A stretch of 64,000 nt of DNA. Source: Arcuatula senhousia (Eukaryota; Mollusca; Bivalvia; Mytilida; Mytilidae). The translations under genes were made by a program, and so were the position numbers. How positions within the stretch are numbered: the stretch's first letter is position 1; every line of letters begins with the position of its first letter. The notes under the pieces were generated by a model. That model was not told the origin of the DNA. It saw only the letters and a list, made by a program, of their open reading frames with translations, and searched no databases. Where the stretch lies: the NCBI GenBank assembly GCA_963971305.1, contig OZ020306.1, forward strand, positions 58,440,686 to 58,504,685, written 5' to 3'. This document shows, one piece after another, positions 10,027 to 20,994 of this stretch.

Positions 10027-10434
10027 GAAGTATGGGTATTCGGCATAGCTGATACTTCGACCAAACCAGCCATTACATATATTCAGACCGTTGAGAAGAG
10101 AGATGCTGCAACACTACCCATCATCCAAGAGTTGTAGGACATGGAAGCATCATACACTCAGATCAATGGAGAGCCTACAACAAAATACGAGAAGAACTAC
10201 AATCAGACCGTGAACCACTCGGTGAACTTTGTTGATCCGGAGACTGTTGCACACACACAGAACATTGAATCATACTGGGCCAAGACCAAGTACAAGTTTA
10301 AGGTTATGAAAGGTGTTAAGCAAGACCTTCTGCCATCCTACTTAGTCGACAGAATGCTGAGAAACCGCTTCGGACAAGACCCTGAACCATTTAACAACAT
10401 CTGCAGACATATTTCAGAACAAAATCCTGTGTAA
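10027..10434 (+). pseudogene. Merlin/ISXO2-like transposase remnant (left arm)
   Basis: Translation gives VWVFGIADTSTKPAITYIQ, KRDAATLPIIQEL, an in-frame TAG near 10135, then TVNHSVNFVDPETVAHTQN, IESYWAKTKYKFK and LLPSYLVDRMLRNRFGQDP, stop at 10434. The NHSxxFVDPxTxxHTQNIESxW block is the conserved C-terminal part of the ISXO2-like (IS1595) DDE transposase domain used by Merlin transposons. The N-terminal half with the first catalytic aspartate is not seen, and a stop interrupts it. The shared TAG in the right arm shows the damage predates duplication. AATAAA lies about 60 bases downstream. Confidence 0.72.
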
Positions 10435-10461
10435 AACTGTTAACTTTCATTAATGTAAACT

Positions 10462-10629
10462 TGTTGTTGTTTTTGTTTTTAAAATGCCTTGATTTAATAA
10501 ACAATTTATTACCAGATTATTTCTATTCTTTATTAATAATTATCAATATATAACACATACCAACCTTTAAAATAATTTTACAATGTTTTGAATGGTTGTT
10601 GTTTTTGTTTTTAAAATACCTTGATTTAA
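10462..10629 (+). repeat. about 130-bp tandem duplication, second copy interrupted
   Basis: A unit starting near GTTGTTTTTGTTTTTAAAAT and ending near TTTTGAATGG occurs at about 10462-10592 and again from 10593. The second copy is cut at 10629 by the Helitron-like element and resumes at 12159-12255. The first copy therefore gives the uninterrupted (empty) form of the insertion site. Confidence 0.8.
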
Positions 10630-12158
10630 CAAGAGGCTCCCAGGAGCCTGAATCGCTCACCTGGTCTTGATGTTGACCCTATACTTTTGTAGAGCTAAAT
10701 GAGCTGAACATTGAAGCAAGCAACAGCTTTTCTCTACCTGCAATAGTTTTCATTCTATAGGCCAAAAACACCATTTTTCACCTATAAGGGGCCATAACCC
10801 CTATAAGGAGTCATCTGACAACTTCGACCCTATGGAGACTTTTATAGAGCTAAATGAGCTGAACATTTAAGCAAGCAACAGCTAATCTCTATATGCAATA
10901 GTTTTATTCTGTAGGTCAAAAACATGAAAAATCACTTTTCAGGGGCTGTAACCCCTATAAGGAGTCATCTGACAACTCCGACCCTATGGAGACTTTAGTA
11001 GAGCTAAATGAGCTGAACATTTAAGCAAGCAACAGCTAATCTCTATCTGCAATAGTTTTCATTCTGTAGGCCAAAAACATGAAAAAAAATTATTTTTCAA
11101 GGGCCGTAACCCCTTTAAGGGTCATCTGACAACTTCGACCCTATGGAGAATTTTGTAGAGCTAAATGAGCTGAACATTTAAGCAAGCAACAGCTAATCTC
11201 TATCTGCAATAGTTTTCATTCTGTTGGACAAAAACATGAAAAATCGCTATTTTTCAGGGGTCGTAACCCCTATAAGGGGTCATCTGACAACTTCGACCCT
11301 ATGGAGAATTTTGTAAAGCTAGATGAGCTGAACATTTAAGCAAGCAACAGCTAATCTCTATCTGCAATAGTTTTCATTCTGTAGGCCAAAAACATGAAAA
11401 ATCGCTATTTTTCAGGGGCCGTAACCCCTATAAGGGGTCATCTGACAACTTTGACCCTTTGGAGAATTTTGTAGAGCTAAATGAGCTGAACATTTAAGCA
11501 AGCAACAGCTAATCTCTATCTGCAATAGCTTTCATTCTGTAGGCCAAAAATATAAAAAATGGCTATTTTTCACCTTTAAGGGGCCGTAACCCCTATAAGG
11601 GGTCATCTGACAACTTCGACCCTATGGAGACTTTTGTAGAGTTAAATGAGCTGAACATTTAAGCAAGCAACAGCTAATCTCTATCTGCAATAGTTTTCAT
11701 TCTGTAGGCCAAAAACATGAAAAAACGCTATTTTTCACCTTTAAGGGGCCATAACCCCTATAAGGGGTCATCTGACAACTTTGACCAAATGGAGACTTTT
11801 GTAGAGCTTTTGATGCTGAATCAGTAGCGTGGCCTCAGATTTCCTCTATCTCTTATACTTTTTGATTTATAAGCCAAAAACAGTAGTCTGACCCCCCTGG
11901 TCTATTTTTAGTAACGGTGGCCATCTTTTTTGGCGGATCAAAAATTGAAACACAAGTTTGGTGCAGGACACCCTAAGGATCATTCACACCAAGTTTCATT
12001 AAATTCTGTTCAGTAGTTTCAGAGGAGAAGATTTTTGAAAAATTGTTAACAGACGACGACGACGACAGACGACGACAGACGACGACGACGACAGACGACG
12101 ACGACGGACGCCAAGTGATGGTAATAGCTCACATGGACCTTTGGTCCAGGTGAGCTAA
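10630..12158 (+). mobile_element. nonautonomous Helitron/Helentron-like element (left arm)
   Basis: 1,529 bp. It starts CAAGAGGCTCC with a 7-bp-stem hairpin (AGGCTCC-CA-GGAGCCT) and ends with hairpin GGACC-TTT-GGTCC and terminal CTAA. The core is seven or so tandem units of about 150-165 bp (marker AAATGAGCTGAACATT near 10690, 10850, 11000, 11160, 11320, 11476, 11640), then a GAC-rich microsatellite (about 12053-12111). The empty site in the neighbouring duplicate reads GATTTAA|TAAACAA, so insertion was between A and T with no target duplication, as Helitrons do. No Rep/helicase gene is present. The closest known style is the tandem-cored pearl/Helentron-related elements of bivalves. Confidence 0.75.
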
Positions 12159-12268
12159 TAAACAATTTATTACCAGATTATTTCTATTCTTAATTAATAA
12201 TTATCAATGTATAACACATACTAACCTTTAAAATAATTTTACAATATTTTGAATGGTTCAAACAAATT

Positions 12269-13412
12269 GTATCAAGATTCATGGCGACTCAGAAAACTCC
12301 GAAAGCGATTACAACACGAGAAATCGGGGAGGCATCAAAGCAGGATCAAACTTTAGCAGAAGTTAGAAAGTGCTTAACTCAAGCAAAATGGAACCATTCG
12401 ACAAGTGGAGCGTATTTTCCCATTCGTAATGAACTATCGCAAATTGGATATCTTTTATTACGTGGGACAAGGATAATTATTCCAGATTCGTTACAGGTAA
12501 AATGCATGGAATTAGCTCATGAAGGTCAGTTAGGCATTGTGGGCACCAAGCAGATGTTGCATAGCAAAGATTGGTCGCCAGGGATGGATAAAGATGTCGA
12601 GACATATATAAAGTCATGTCATGGATGCCAGATTACTAGCCAGTTTGTTAATCCAGAACCACTTGTACCAATAGACTACCACAAGGACCATGGCAATATT
12701 TAGCAATTGGCTTACTGGGGCCACTTCCTTCAGGCCATTCGATACTTGTTGTTATTGACTATTACAGTCGTTACTTTGAAATTGAAATCCCGAAGGATAC
12801 ATCGAGCGAAAATATGATAGATTTACTTGACAATGTATTCTTAAGACACGGACTTCCACTCTGTATTAGGTCAGATAACGGACCTCAGTTTACTTCAGAA
12901 AAGTTCCAAAACTTCTTGAATGATCTTAATATCGAACACCTTAGGACCACACCCTTATATCCTGCCGCGAACGGTGAAGTGGAACGCCAAAACTGATCAC
13001 TGATGAAAAGAATCCGTATCGCGCAAGCTGAATCACTTGATTGGAAACAGGAAATCAGAAAGAACTTGACGGCGTATAGGACCAAACTGCATAGTGTTAC
13101 AGGAATTTCACCAGCAGAACTTTTGTTCAAACGTAAACTTAAGACCAAAATTCCCGAGATCAACTTCGACACTGAACAAGAACAAAATGTACATTGACGA
13201 GAAACGAAATGCACGTGAAAGTGACTTGGTAACTGGTGACAGTGTTCTAGTTAAACACAGTACTCTAACAAGATGTCTACACCATTTATACCAGCACCGT
13301 ACAAACTTGTTCAGAAACATGGTAATCAGTGTGTTGTTCAGTCACCAGAAGGATTTAATTACCGTCGTAATACCACCATGTCAAAAGGTATATTAACAAT
13401 GATCAGGATGAT
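12269..13412 (+). pseudogene. Ty3/gypsy integrase remnant (left arm)
   Basis: Carries RNase H/integrase linker-like sequence, the zinc region (CMELAHEGQLGIVGTKQMLH, YIKSCHGCQ), then in another frame PWQYLAIGLLGPLPSG, IRSDNGPQFTSEKF and YPAANGEVERQN. The first catalytic aspartate position reads glycine (AIGLLG), the second histidine of the zinc module is missing, there is a frame change near 12675, a TGA at 12994-12996 and another frame change near 13195. It ends at ATGAT, where the large transposon begins; the missing C-terminal tail lies at 38185-38318. All defects are shared with the right arm. Confidence 0.85.
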
Positions 13413-13440
13413 CAGTCCTGGACTTCATGGATAGCCATCA
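13413..13440 (+). repeat. left terminal inverted repeat of the candidate transposon
   Basis: 28 bases starting CAGTCCTGGACTTC and ending ATAGCCATCA, identical to the reverse complement of 38157-38184. The mirrored copy in the right arm is 26516-26543. Confidence 0.85.
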
Positions 13441-13620
13441 CTTTATAAAGTAATGCATAGCCATCACTTCAATTTTATTTCAAAGTTATGGTCGCCCATC
13501 ACATTAAATTTTTTTGGCGACATCTGGTGGATTAGTTTCTAGGAGACTTTATTGCATTTTGTTTCATTAAAAGTGATGGAGAGTCATCACATTTTTAAGT
13601 TATGGTTAGCCATCATCAAT
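13427..13620 (+). promoter_or_regulatory. subterminal repeat cluster upstream of the HIRAN-like gene
   Basis: The word TAGCCATCACTT and variants occur in both orientations: ATAGCCATCACTTTAT (13431), CATAGCCATCACTTC (13456), TCGCCCATCACATT (13492), AAGTGATGGAGAGTCATCACA (about 13570) and GTTAGCCATCAT (13606). Such clusters next to a terminal repeat often bind the transposase or act as promoter elements. The same word cluster lies inside the other end (37706-38156). Confidence 0.6.
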
Positions 13621-13631
13621 CCTTTTCAAAG

Positions 13632-14588
13632 ATGGCTGAAGCAAATTTGCATGTTGTCAAGATCAAATGGAGTATCAAGGGGTATCATCATTTTAAGATA
13701 AAACCACCAGTTAATTTAGATCTTCTGCTGGATGTTGAGGATGGAAACCCTTATGACCCATATGCAGTAAAGGTTCTTATGCCTAGGCTAGACAGTATTC
13801 CAGCTCACATGCGAAGACATGTAACCAGGGAACCAGGTAGAAGAAATCCAAGGCAACAGACTGTGGAAGATGTGGCCGGTAAGCATTTCAAAATAGTTAT
13901 TAGTGATGACTGTGACAAACTATGACATTGAGGCAAAATGATGGATATCATATTGAGCCAATTGACACTGTATATACCTTACATGGTACATGTATATGTC
14001 CACCAGTCTTTATACATGTTATACATGTGTTATAGGGACCATTAACATTTGATCATGTTAGCCAAAATTGTCAATGTCTTAGTTTGTGGCGATGTTGTCA
14101 CTTTAAAAGGGCTGTTGAGTTAAAAATGACCATTTATAAATATGTATCTGCTGTTTAAATAAACATGTTACATAGGAAACCTGCTCTTTTTCAAGAAACA
14201 CAGCTTGGCAACATAGTACAACTATATAGTTTCAATCTCATTTATCTTATTTAAAAAACTAATATTGCTTACCTCTATGTTTGTTTTTACAGGTCAACAA
14301 TTAGGAAGAGTACCTGCAAATCTTTGTAAAGCCTTTCGCCTGCTGTGGAGGAATAGATTTTGTGACAAGGTAGTCTGTCGCTATTTAGGAGAGGTGGGAC
14401 AAAGTACTAACCCTCATGTTAACCAAGGATTTGTGCGCAATCCTAATGGACAGGACCAAGCTGGTGGAGGAGCAGAGGCTAAATGTGAATATGTCTTACA
14501 CCTGAAAAGTGAGCATTTTCGACAAGCAATGCAAATATTTGAAACCTGTATACCATGGAATGATCTGGATGAACGATTCTTCATTTAA
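13632..14588 (+). CDS. HIRAN-like domain protein, two exons (left arm copy)
   Basis: Exon 1 runs 13632-13878 (ATG with AAG before it and G after it; an upstream in-frame ATG at 13602 is possible), donor GTAAGC. Exon 2 runs 14293-14588 after TTTTTACAG. The join keeps frame (VAG|QQLGRVP) and gives about 180 residues. GNPYDPYAVKV near residue 43 and LGRVPANLCKAF after the splice are the two hallmark strips of HIRAN domains (NPYDxxAVxV ... xGxxPxxxxxxL), which bind DNA ends in HLTF-like proteins. No helicase or nuclease is attached. Lying just inside the terminal repeat, it is likely an accessory gene of the transposon. An AATAAA is at 14869. The function is inferred from the domain only. Confidence 0.7.
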
Positions 14589-15138
14589 AAGTTGATAATA
14601 TCATGACTTTGGACCATGTAATAATTCAGAATCCTCAAATTTAAGGGATACCTATCAACTACTAGAACAATGGATATTGAAAAAGACCATAATGATTTGA
14701 TGCAAAATGTGCAGATATACAGGTGTGTTTGTACAGAAGATTGTTTGAAGAAAAATGAATCCATCAGAAAGCCTTTATTTTGTCATAATTCATTGTTATT
14801 TCAAATACATATTATTTTCAGTACAAAAAACCCAAAACAACCAATGCAAAAGATGATATGTCATTTGTAATAAAGATAAACATGATAAAACTAAACTCAA
14901 ATATAGTGTCAATTTTTCCAGTTAGGATATACACTGTATGTAAAACACTACTATTATATATAAATAAAATGTTTCATTTAAAAACCCTACAAGCACAATA
15001 TTTGATATTTAAAACAAATTTTGAGTAAGGAATCATTAAAGACATTTTATGCAGTTTTCACAAAGCTTATTTTTTTTTTATGTTAAACAGATATGCCATA
15101 CGCAAGACTATTATTCTAAAACTGTTACTGAACTCAAA
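14589..15138. other. 3' flank of the HIRAN-like gene
   Basis: AT-rich sequence with a polyadenylation-type AATAAA at 14869-14874. No further gene was recognised; the short open frame at 14670-14870 is kept in both arms but has no motif. Confidence 0.4.
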
Positions 15139-18100
15139 CGCAGGTATGTTAATGCACTTTTCAGGAATTTCCGGCAGGACCACCCCCCTTTTTTCGTACA
15201 TACCCTATTTTACTGGAACGGAATGTCGTATAGGATTTTTTAATAAACCAACAGAAAAAGGATTAGAAATGAATATCTTTGGTGATTTTTTATTCTATTT
15301 TATCATTCGTGTACTGTAAAAGTTGCGGAAAAGTCTTTATTTCAGGATCGGTATTAAAATAGACTAGAACAAGTTACCACACACCGAATTTTGTCTCTAA
15401 AATTTTTTCATGGGAAGATATGATACTTAGTTGTGTAAAAACTGCTGAACCCTTTAAAATTAATCATTTCTTCTATTTTAAAAAAAATAAAAATGCCAAA
15501 ATTTAGCATTTTCGCACCATTTTTCTAATCTTTTCAAGCTCAATTCAAGAAATTCGTTGCGATTTGCGAGAGGGTTCAGCGATTTTATGATAGCTGTTTA
15601 TGTTCGAAAAGATATATTAAAAGGATTAGGGATTTTGTTAACTGTGGTAACTTGTTCTAGCTTGAAAAAGAAAGCCCGTTGCCTGGATTCCAGTATTTCT
15701 CCATTACTGTCAAACGCCGAGTTCATCAAGATCTACGGCGTCAACAACGTGATGACGTCATTATAAAATATTTCTATTCATTTTGCACAGTGCATGTTTG
15801 CTGATAGCATGATTTTGTTCGTGATTTTAGTTTCATATTATTATTAAATTGTGAAGAAATGTTTGTAGTTTTGTAGGTGAAAAGAAAGCGGCAGCCGTAG
15901 TACATGTGCGTGACACAAACGTTAGTTTTTTCAGCTAAAAGGGGGAGGGGCGGAGTAAACTTTTCTGAAGCTTTTATAAAGTACAGTTACTGTAGTTTAA
16001 TAATGTACACCGGGACATACAGGATAGGTATACAATCTGTGCACTAGGTCATACAGTTAACAGAATCATACTTGTCATACTGCAGATACTGCAATAGTTT
16101 TATGCATTGGTTTAATGTCATAGAACCTCAACACATTTCATTCTATTTTTTTTACTGTGACTTTTTTTTGTAAGTTTAAGACTATTGGTTCCATTTAGTA
16201 AAACAGATCTACTAAGTTACAAAGCAAAGCTCCTAATTTATGTTAAATTCAACTTAACACAACTCAGGATCATCATATTCCATATTTATGATACTATTTT
16301 TTTTCTTATTGCTGTGTTTCTGCTTTGCCTTATAATTTGTTTTCATGAGTAAAATCTGTTTGAATAGTGTACAGTGTCCATGTATGCTGTTAACACTAGC
16401 AATGATTTCAATCAGACTCAGTACTTATATTTATTTTGTTGTCCCATAAATACTGTTTTATATCTCTAACTTTTCACTCATTTCATTGAAGGAATTTAAT
16501 TTAAATGATCTGAGTGCATGAATTTATGATCAAGTATTTTGTTTGAATGTAAATTTGTTTTATATGCATGATTTTGTGTGTTCTTTTTGGTCTTCATGCT
16601 TTGTCTTTGTTTGTTTGAAATGTACTTTATGTCAATCAAAGCATGTACATTTTTGACTTTCTATATTTAATATCCAAACTAAAGTTTATCTGGTCATACT
16701 GGTAGCTATTAAAACTATAAGAATGCATTTGTGAAAAAAAAAAAACAGAATATCCCAACAATCTTTTTATACTATGAATGTTAACACTTAAACACATACA
16801 GCTATCCATTCCATAAAAAAAACTTTAAAGGTAGGGTGGTGATCCTTCATTGAGTTTCACAGAGTGAGAATATTAACTTTCATCATACAAGTGCACATTT
16901 TATGCCTTCATTTAATGAAATAACCACTTTTATCATTCACACTTTGAAAAATCCAGCTCCTCAATTTCTTGAAATGTATATATAATTATGTAAATATAAA
17001 CTTATAAGAGAAGATGTTTTCCTTCATTGAATTCCATAGAATATAACTTCCATCTTATTTAGTCACACATTCATTTAGTTTAACATCATAATAGCAAAAC
17101 TGCCAATAGAATAACTTCTCTTTGTAAGAACCACACACCAGATTTCATCAAGGAAGAAAATTGCAAGCTGAAAATAATAAAACAAATATTTTAAAATGAT
17201 TAAAAGACATTATTTCATATGCTATATTTTATAGTTAATGTTAGTCTATCACTTTAAAGAAAATGGATTACAAAAACATATACAATTTTACATACAATTC
17301 CTTTTTAACTAAAAAGGTGCTATTCTATACTTTGAAATGCAAAAATGAAAACCTTTAAAAGGAATACCTCATCATAAACTAGTTATAGCAAATGGTAGAT
17401 TAATATTAAAAAAAAGATAAATGTACATATGTATAAAGCATCTTCTCATTATAAAAATACTTATCTTAGAAACACCAAACTGTATGCTTTTTAAAGTGCT
17501 TGTTATTTTTCAAATATCAAAATTTTCACATGTGAATTTTCAGAATAACATAAAATTTATGATTTTTAGATATATTTATGTTGCCCAAGACTTATACTTA
17601 AGTGATGCATACAATGCTAAAATGTAGATATATAATAAATGTGATTTTAAAGTATTTAAATGAATAAATAAAAGCAAGTATCCCCCTTTTTGGTAGAAGT
17701 AATGCCAACATGTTTTATTGTGTAAATTTAAGCACATATGGCATTAGAAATAAAAGAGAACTTACTTGTTAAACTGGAAAGTATTGTTTGTCTCCATTCT
17801 CACCGAAACAAAATTTTGTTAACAATTTCTAAATGGAGCACCTGTTGAGTCGTCGCCGTCAAAACAAAAGCTTCTTCGTGATCATGAGAACCATTACTAA
17901 AAATGCTTTACTGTCTCATTGTTACAAGTATTTGCTGTGATAAATACATTTCAAATTGACTAAATAGTTGTGTTGTTGTAACAACATTTAAAGAAATGTC
18001 CTTAAATAGTGTATTATTTACATAAACGTCATAAAACTTAAGCGGAAATGACATATTCTCCTAACGTCATAAAATATACAATTCGAGTCAAAAACGGTAA

Positions 18101-18149
18101 AAATCGAAATTCCGGATATTGTTTCTCAAACGGCATTAACATACCTGCG
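15139..18149. mobile_element. 3.0-kb TIR element present only in the left arm
   Basis: 17-bp perfect terminal repeats CGCAGGTATGTTAATGC at 15139-15155 and 18133-18149. The right arm has the empty site at about 24830 (CTCAAAATGACTT), against CTCAAA-[element]-AAATGACTT here, which implies a 2-bp AA target duplication. An internal perfect inverted pair (CTAGAACAAGTTACCACA near 15364 and its complement near 15646) is seen. No long open frame or transposase motif is visible, so it is nonautonomous or a decayed element; the superfamily is not assigned. Confidence 0.85.
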
Positions 18150-18211
18150 AAATGACTTAGTGCAATCTAAAACTTTTATTAAATGAATATTTTTTTTTAT
18201 CAAATAAAGAA

Positions 18212-18756
18212 AGAATGTGTCCATGGGACACAGATGCCCCCGCTGGCCCCAAATAAAAAGTTGAAGTCCGACATATCTGAAAGTCGCTTAGGACGCATTG
18301 TTTGTCATACTGAACCATCCTACCAAGTTTCAAATCATTCCCATGTACGGTTTCTGAGAAAAGCTTGACGGAAATCTGTATGTCTGAAAAGTACAATTTC
18401 AGATCAGGTCATCGTAAAACAGGAAGTACAAGTCCGACATGTCTGAAAGTCGCTTAGGACGCATTGTTTGTCATACTGAACCATCCTACCAATTTTCAAA
18501 TCATTCCCATGTACAGTTTCTGAGAAAAGCTTGACAGAAATTTTCATGTCGATTTTGGTATGGACCCAGCGCCAAACAGGAAGTAGATGTCCGACAGGTC
18601 TAAAATTCGCTTAGGACGTATAGTTTGTCATACTGAACCATCCTACCAAGTTTCAAGTCATTCCCATTTACAGTTTCTGAGAAAAGCTTGACGGAAATTT
18701 GTACGGACGGACATGAGTAAAACTTAATGCCCCCCGACATGTCGTCGCAGGGGCAT
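18212..18756. mobile_element. hairpin-ended element with three tandem units (left arm)
   Basis: Starts with hairpin TGTGTCC-ATG-GGACACA (18216-18232) followed by GATGCCCCCGC and ends ACTTAATGCCCCCCGACATG ... GGGGCATAAAA. The core has three units of about 160 bp (marker AAGTCCGACA near 18264 and similar near 18430 and 18586). The architecture matches the other tandem-cored elements here. The mirror copy is at about 24214-24758. Confidence 0.65.
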
Positions 18757-19320
18757 AAAAATGGTTTGGTCTGTTTTTCATGTAATTAAGTGATACAAAC
18801 TTTCCTGACATTCAATCCATACAATGAGAAGCAAGTGAGTCTGAAGAAACAAATACTAATTTTGAGTTGCCTTTAAAATAAAATGTACAACCAATTATCA
18901 GATATATCCACTTTCATATCCATCATCTTGGTACAAATGCATACATGCCGTTTATAAAAACAACCTTTAGAAAACATTAAAAATAATATATACACTTGAT
19001 CTTCTACATGAATAATATATGAACACAACTTACATAAGTCTCTCCTGCTAGAGATCCCTTTGCGTATACATGTAAAAATATTGGTCAATGGAGAGCAAGA
19101 GAGTTGTTCTTAGCAAACTAACTTTATGCAATACCCAATAATCATTTTGAAAGTGTTATGTGTCTGCACCAAGACTAAGATTTAGGGAGTAAACAATCTC
19201 CACGAAAATTAGATGAAACATTACTTATACAACTGCATACCCAATTATAATGACCAACCATAAGCTGATACAATCACAATTTATAAACAAAACAATCAAG
19301 TTACTGATCCATGACATAAG
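18757..19320. other. no gene recognised
   Basis: AT-rich sequence between two elements, conserved in the right arm (23651-24213). Short open frames only, without motifs. Confidence 0.4.
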
Positions 19321-19807
19321 GTCCCGTGCGGGGCCCGGGTGGCGAATAGGCCCGCAGCAGAGCCTAGCTTGTCGTAAGAGGCGACTAAGGGTCTTGGGAT
19401 TCCGACGTCGGGTCGGTGCTCAGCCCACAGAGCGACCAAGTGTGTACCCTAGGTGGCTGAATAGGGTAGCCCTCGTCCGCGGGGGTTGTCAGGTCTATAA
19501 TACGGAAACCCTGACCGCCGACCATAGTGGGCCAACGTGTGTGGAGAGTGCCACGCTTCATGCACGTAAAAGACCCCTTTGTGGACCGCCCAGTAGTGCA
19601 CCACATAGGTTAAATTTTCCGACCCTACCCACCTCTCTCCTTTTTCCTGTGGTTCTTCAAAATTTACCGGTCCTTTGTTTCCCACCCCATCCCCATATTT
19701 CATTTATCATCATCATTTCATGTTCATTTTATCATCCTTTTCATGTTCATCGCCTGTAAATAACCTATATAGCGTTGCACGGGCGTAAAACACCAACTCA
19801 CTCACTC
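19321..19807 (+). mobile_element. SINE-like retroposon, copy 1 (left arm)
   Basis: 487 bp, head GTCCCGTGCGGGGCCCGGG, with CTTGTCGTAAGAGGCGACTA, and a tail of ACTC repeats. The duplication ACATAAG flanks it (19314-19320, 19808-19814). The GC-rich head and simple-repeat tail with variable-length target duplications fit a SINE mobilised by a LINE; a clear A/B-box promoter was not identified. It is also present in the right arm (23164-23650), so it predates the inverted duplication. Open frames across it are fortuitous. Confidence 0.85.
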
Positions 19808-20311
19808 ACATAAGGGATAGGGACTTACAATCCTAAAAGACAAATATACTAAACAATATGAAAAACATTTACAGTTTTAACAACACACATCAGAACATAC
19901 AAGAAAATTGTTGATACAAGCGTCAAACTATAGGCCGCTCAGGTAAAAGACTTTATTATTTCAAGCATGCCCTTTCAACTCCTTCAATGCATCCAATTGA
20001 AAAGCTATTATTAATTTGTTAAAAAACATTCATGTGACTATGACTGAAAACTTCAGGTATATGGTGATGAATTTGAAACATCAAAATCATTATTTTTTTT
20101 TTTTAGATTTCATGTACCATCAACTACAATAAAATAAAAAGTTGAACTAGTATCAAAAAATCTGTGTAAAAATTGTATTAATATATATAAAAAAGAGATC
20201 ATTGGAACATTATAACAGTAAAAACAACCATAATAGGGTATAATTATCAAAAATATACACCAACACTAGTAATCTTTAATTTCAATAACCTTCAGGTTTT
20301 CATTTTTAACT
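19808..20311. other. no gene recognised
   Basis: AT-rich sequence downstream of the RG-tail gene in element orientation; conserved in the right arm. No motif seen. Confidence 0.4.
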
Positions 20312-20799
20312 GTCCCGTGCGGGGCCCGGGTGGCGAATAGGCCCGCAGCAGAGCCTAGCTTGTCGTAAGAGGCGACTAAGGGTCTTGGAATTCTGACGTC
20401 GGGTCAGTGCTCAGCCCACAGAGCGACCAAGTGTGTACCCTAGGTGGCTGAATAGGGTAGCCCTCGTCCGCGGGGGTTGTCAGGTCTATAATACGGAAAC
20501 CCTGACCGCCGACCATAGTGGGCCAACGTGTGTGGAGAGTGCCACGCTTCATGCACGTAAAAGACCCCTTTGTGGACCGCCCAGTAGTGCACCACATAGG
20601 CTAAATTTTCCGCCCCTACCCACCTCTCCCCTTTTTCCTGTGGTTCTTCAAAATTTGCCGGTCCTTTGTGTCCCACCCCATCTCCATATTTCATTTATCA
20701 TCATCATTTCATGTTCATTTTGTCATCCTTTTCATGTTCATCGCCTGTAAATAACCTATATAGCGTTGCACGGGCGTAAAACACCAACTCACTCACTCA
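20312..20799 (+). mobile_element. SINE-like retroposon, copy 2, left arm only
   Basis: 488 bp, nearly identical to copy 1 and in the same orientation. The 13-bp duplication TTCATTTTTAACT flanks it (20299-20311 and 20800-20812). The right arm has a single uninterrupted copy of that site near 22660-22672. So it inserted after the two arms separated, or is a polymorphic allele. Confidence 0.92.
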
Positions 20800-20994
20800 T
20801 TCATTTTTAACTACAAAATTATTCAAAATTGTTAAAAAAGTAGATTTTCAAAATAGTTTGCACAGTATACAATAATAAAATTCAACTTGATTTTGATATA
20901 CAATAATAAAATTCAACTTGATTTTGATATACTCTATGGTAGAAAAATGTTCAATCTTGTTTTTTTCCTCTTCCACGACCACGACCACGTCCGC

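Larger units (their letters stand above)
8951..20994 (+). repeat. left arm of the giant inverted repeat
   Basis: Reverse complement of 22482-30995. Outer parts pair as p with 39956-p, the middle as p with about 42970-p, and the inner end as p with 43476-p. The offsets are explained by a 3,011-bp TIR element and a 488-bp SINE present only here, and a 10-bp LTR duplication. The outer end stops in the leader of the gypsy element (8951), the inner end in the RG-repeat coding sequence of the gene at 21091-22525. Differences in shared parts are few. Confidence 0.93.

Noticed and set aside
12053..12111. GAC-rich tract as a possible CRISPR-like or coding repeat
   Set aside because: It is an imperfect trinucleotide microsatellite within the Helitron-like element.
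19250..19759. 169-residue open frame, repeated at 23212-23721, and related frames at 20433, 45230 and 45386
   Set aside because: They lie within SINE copies; the GC-rich SINE head is open by chance and the frames are shared only because the SINE is.
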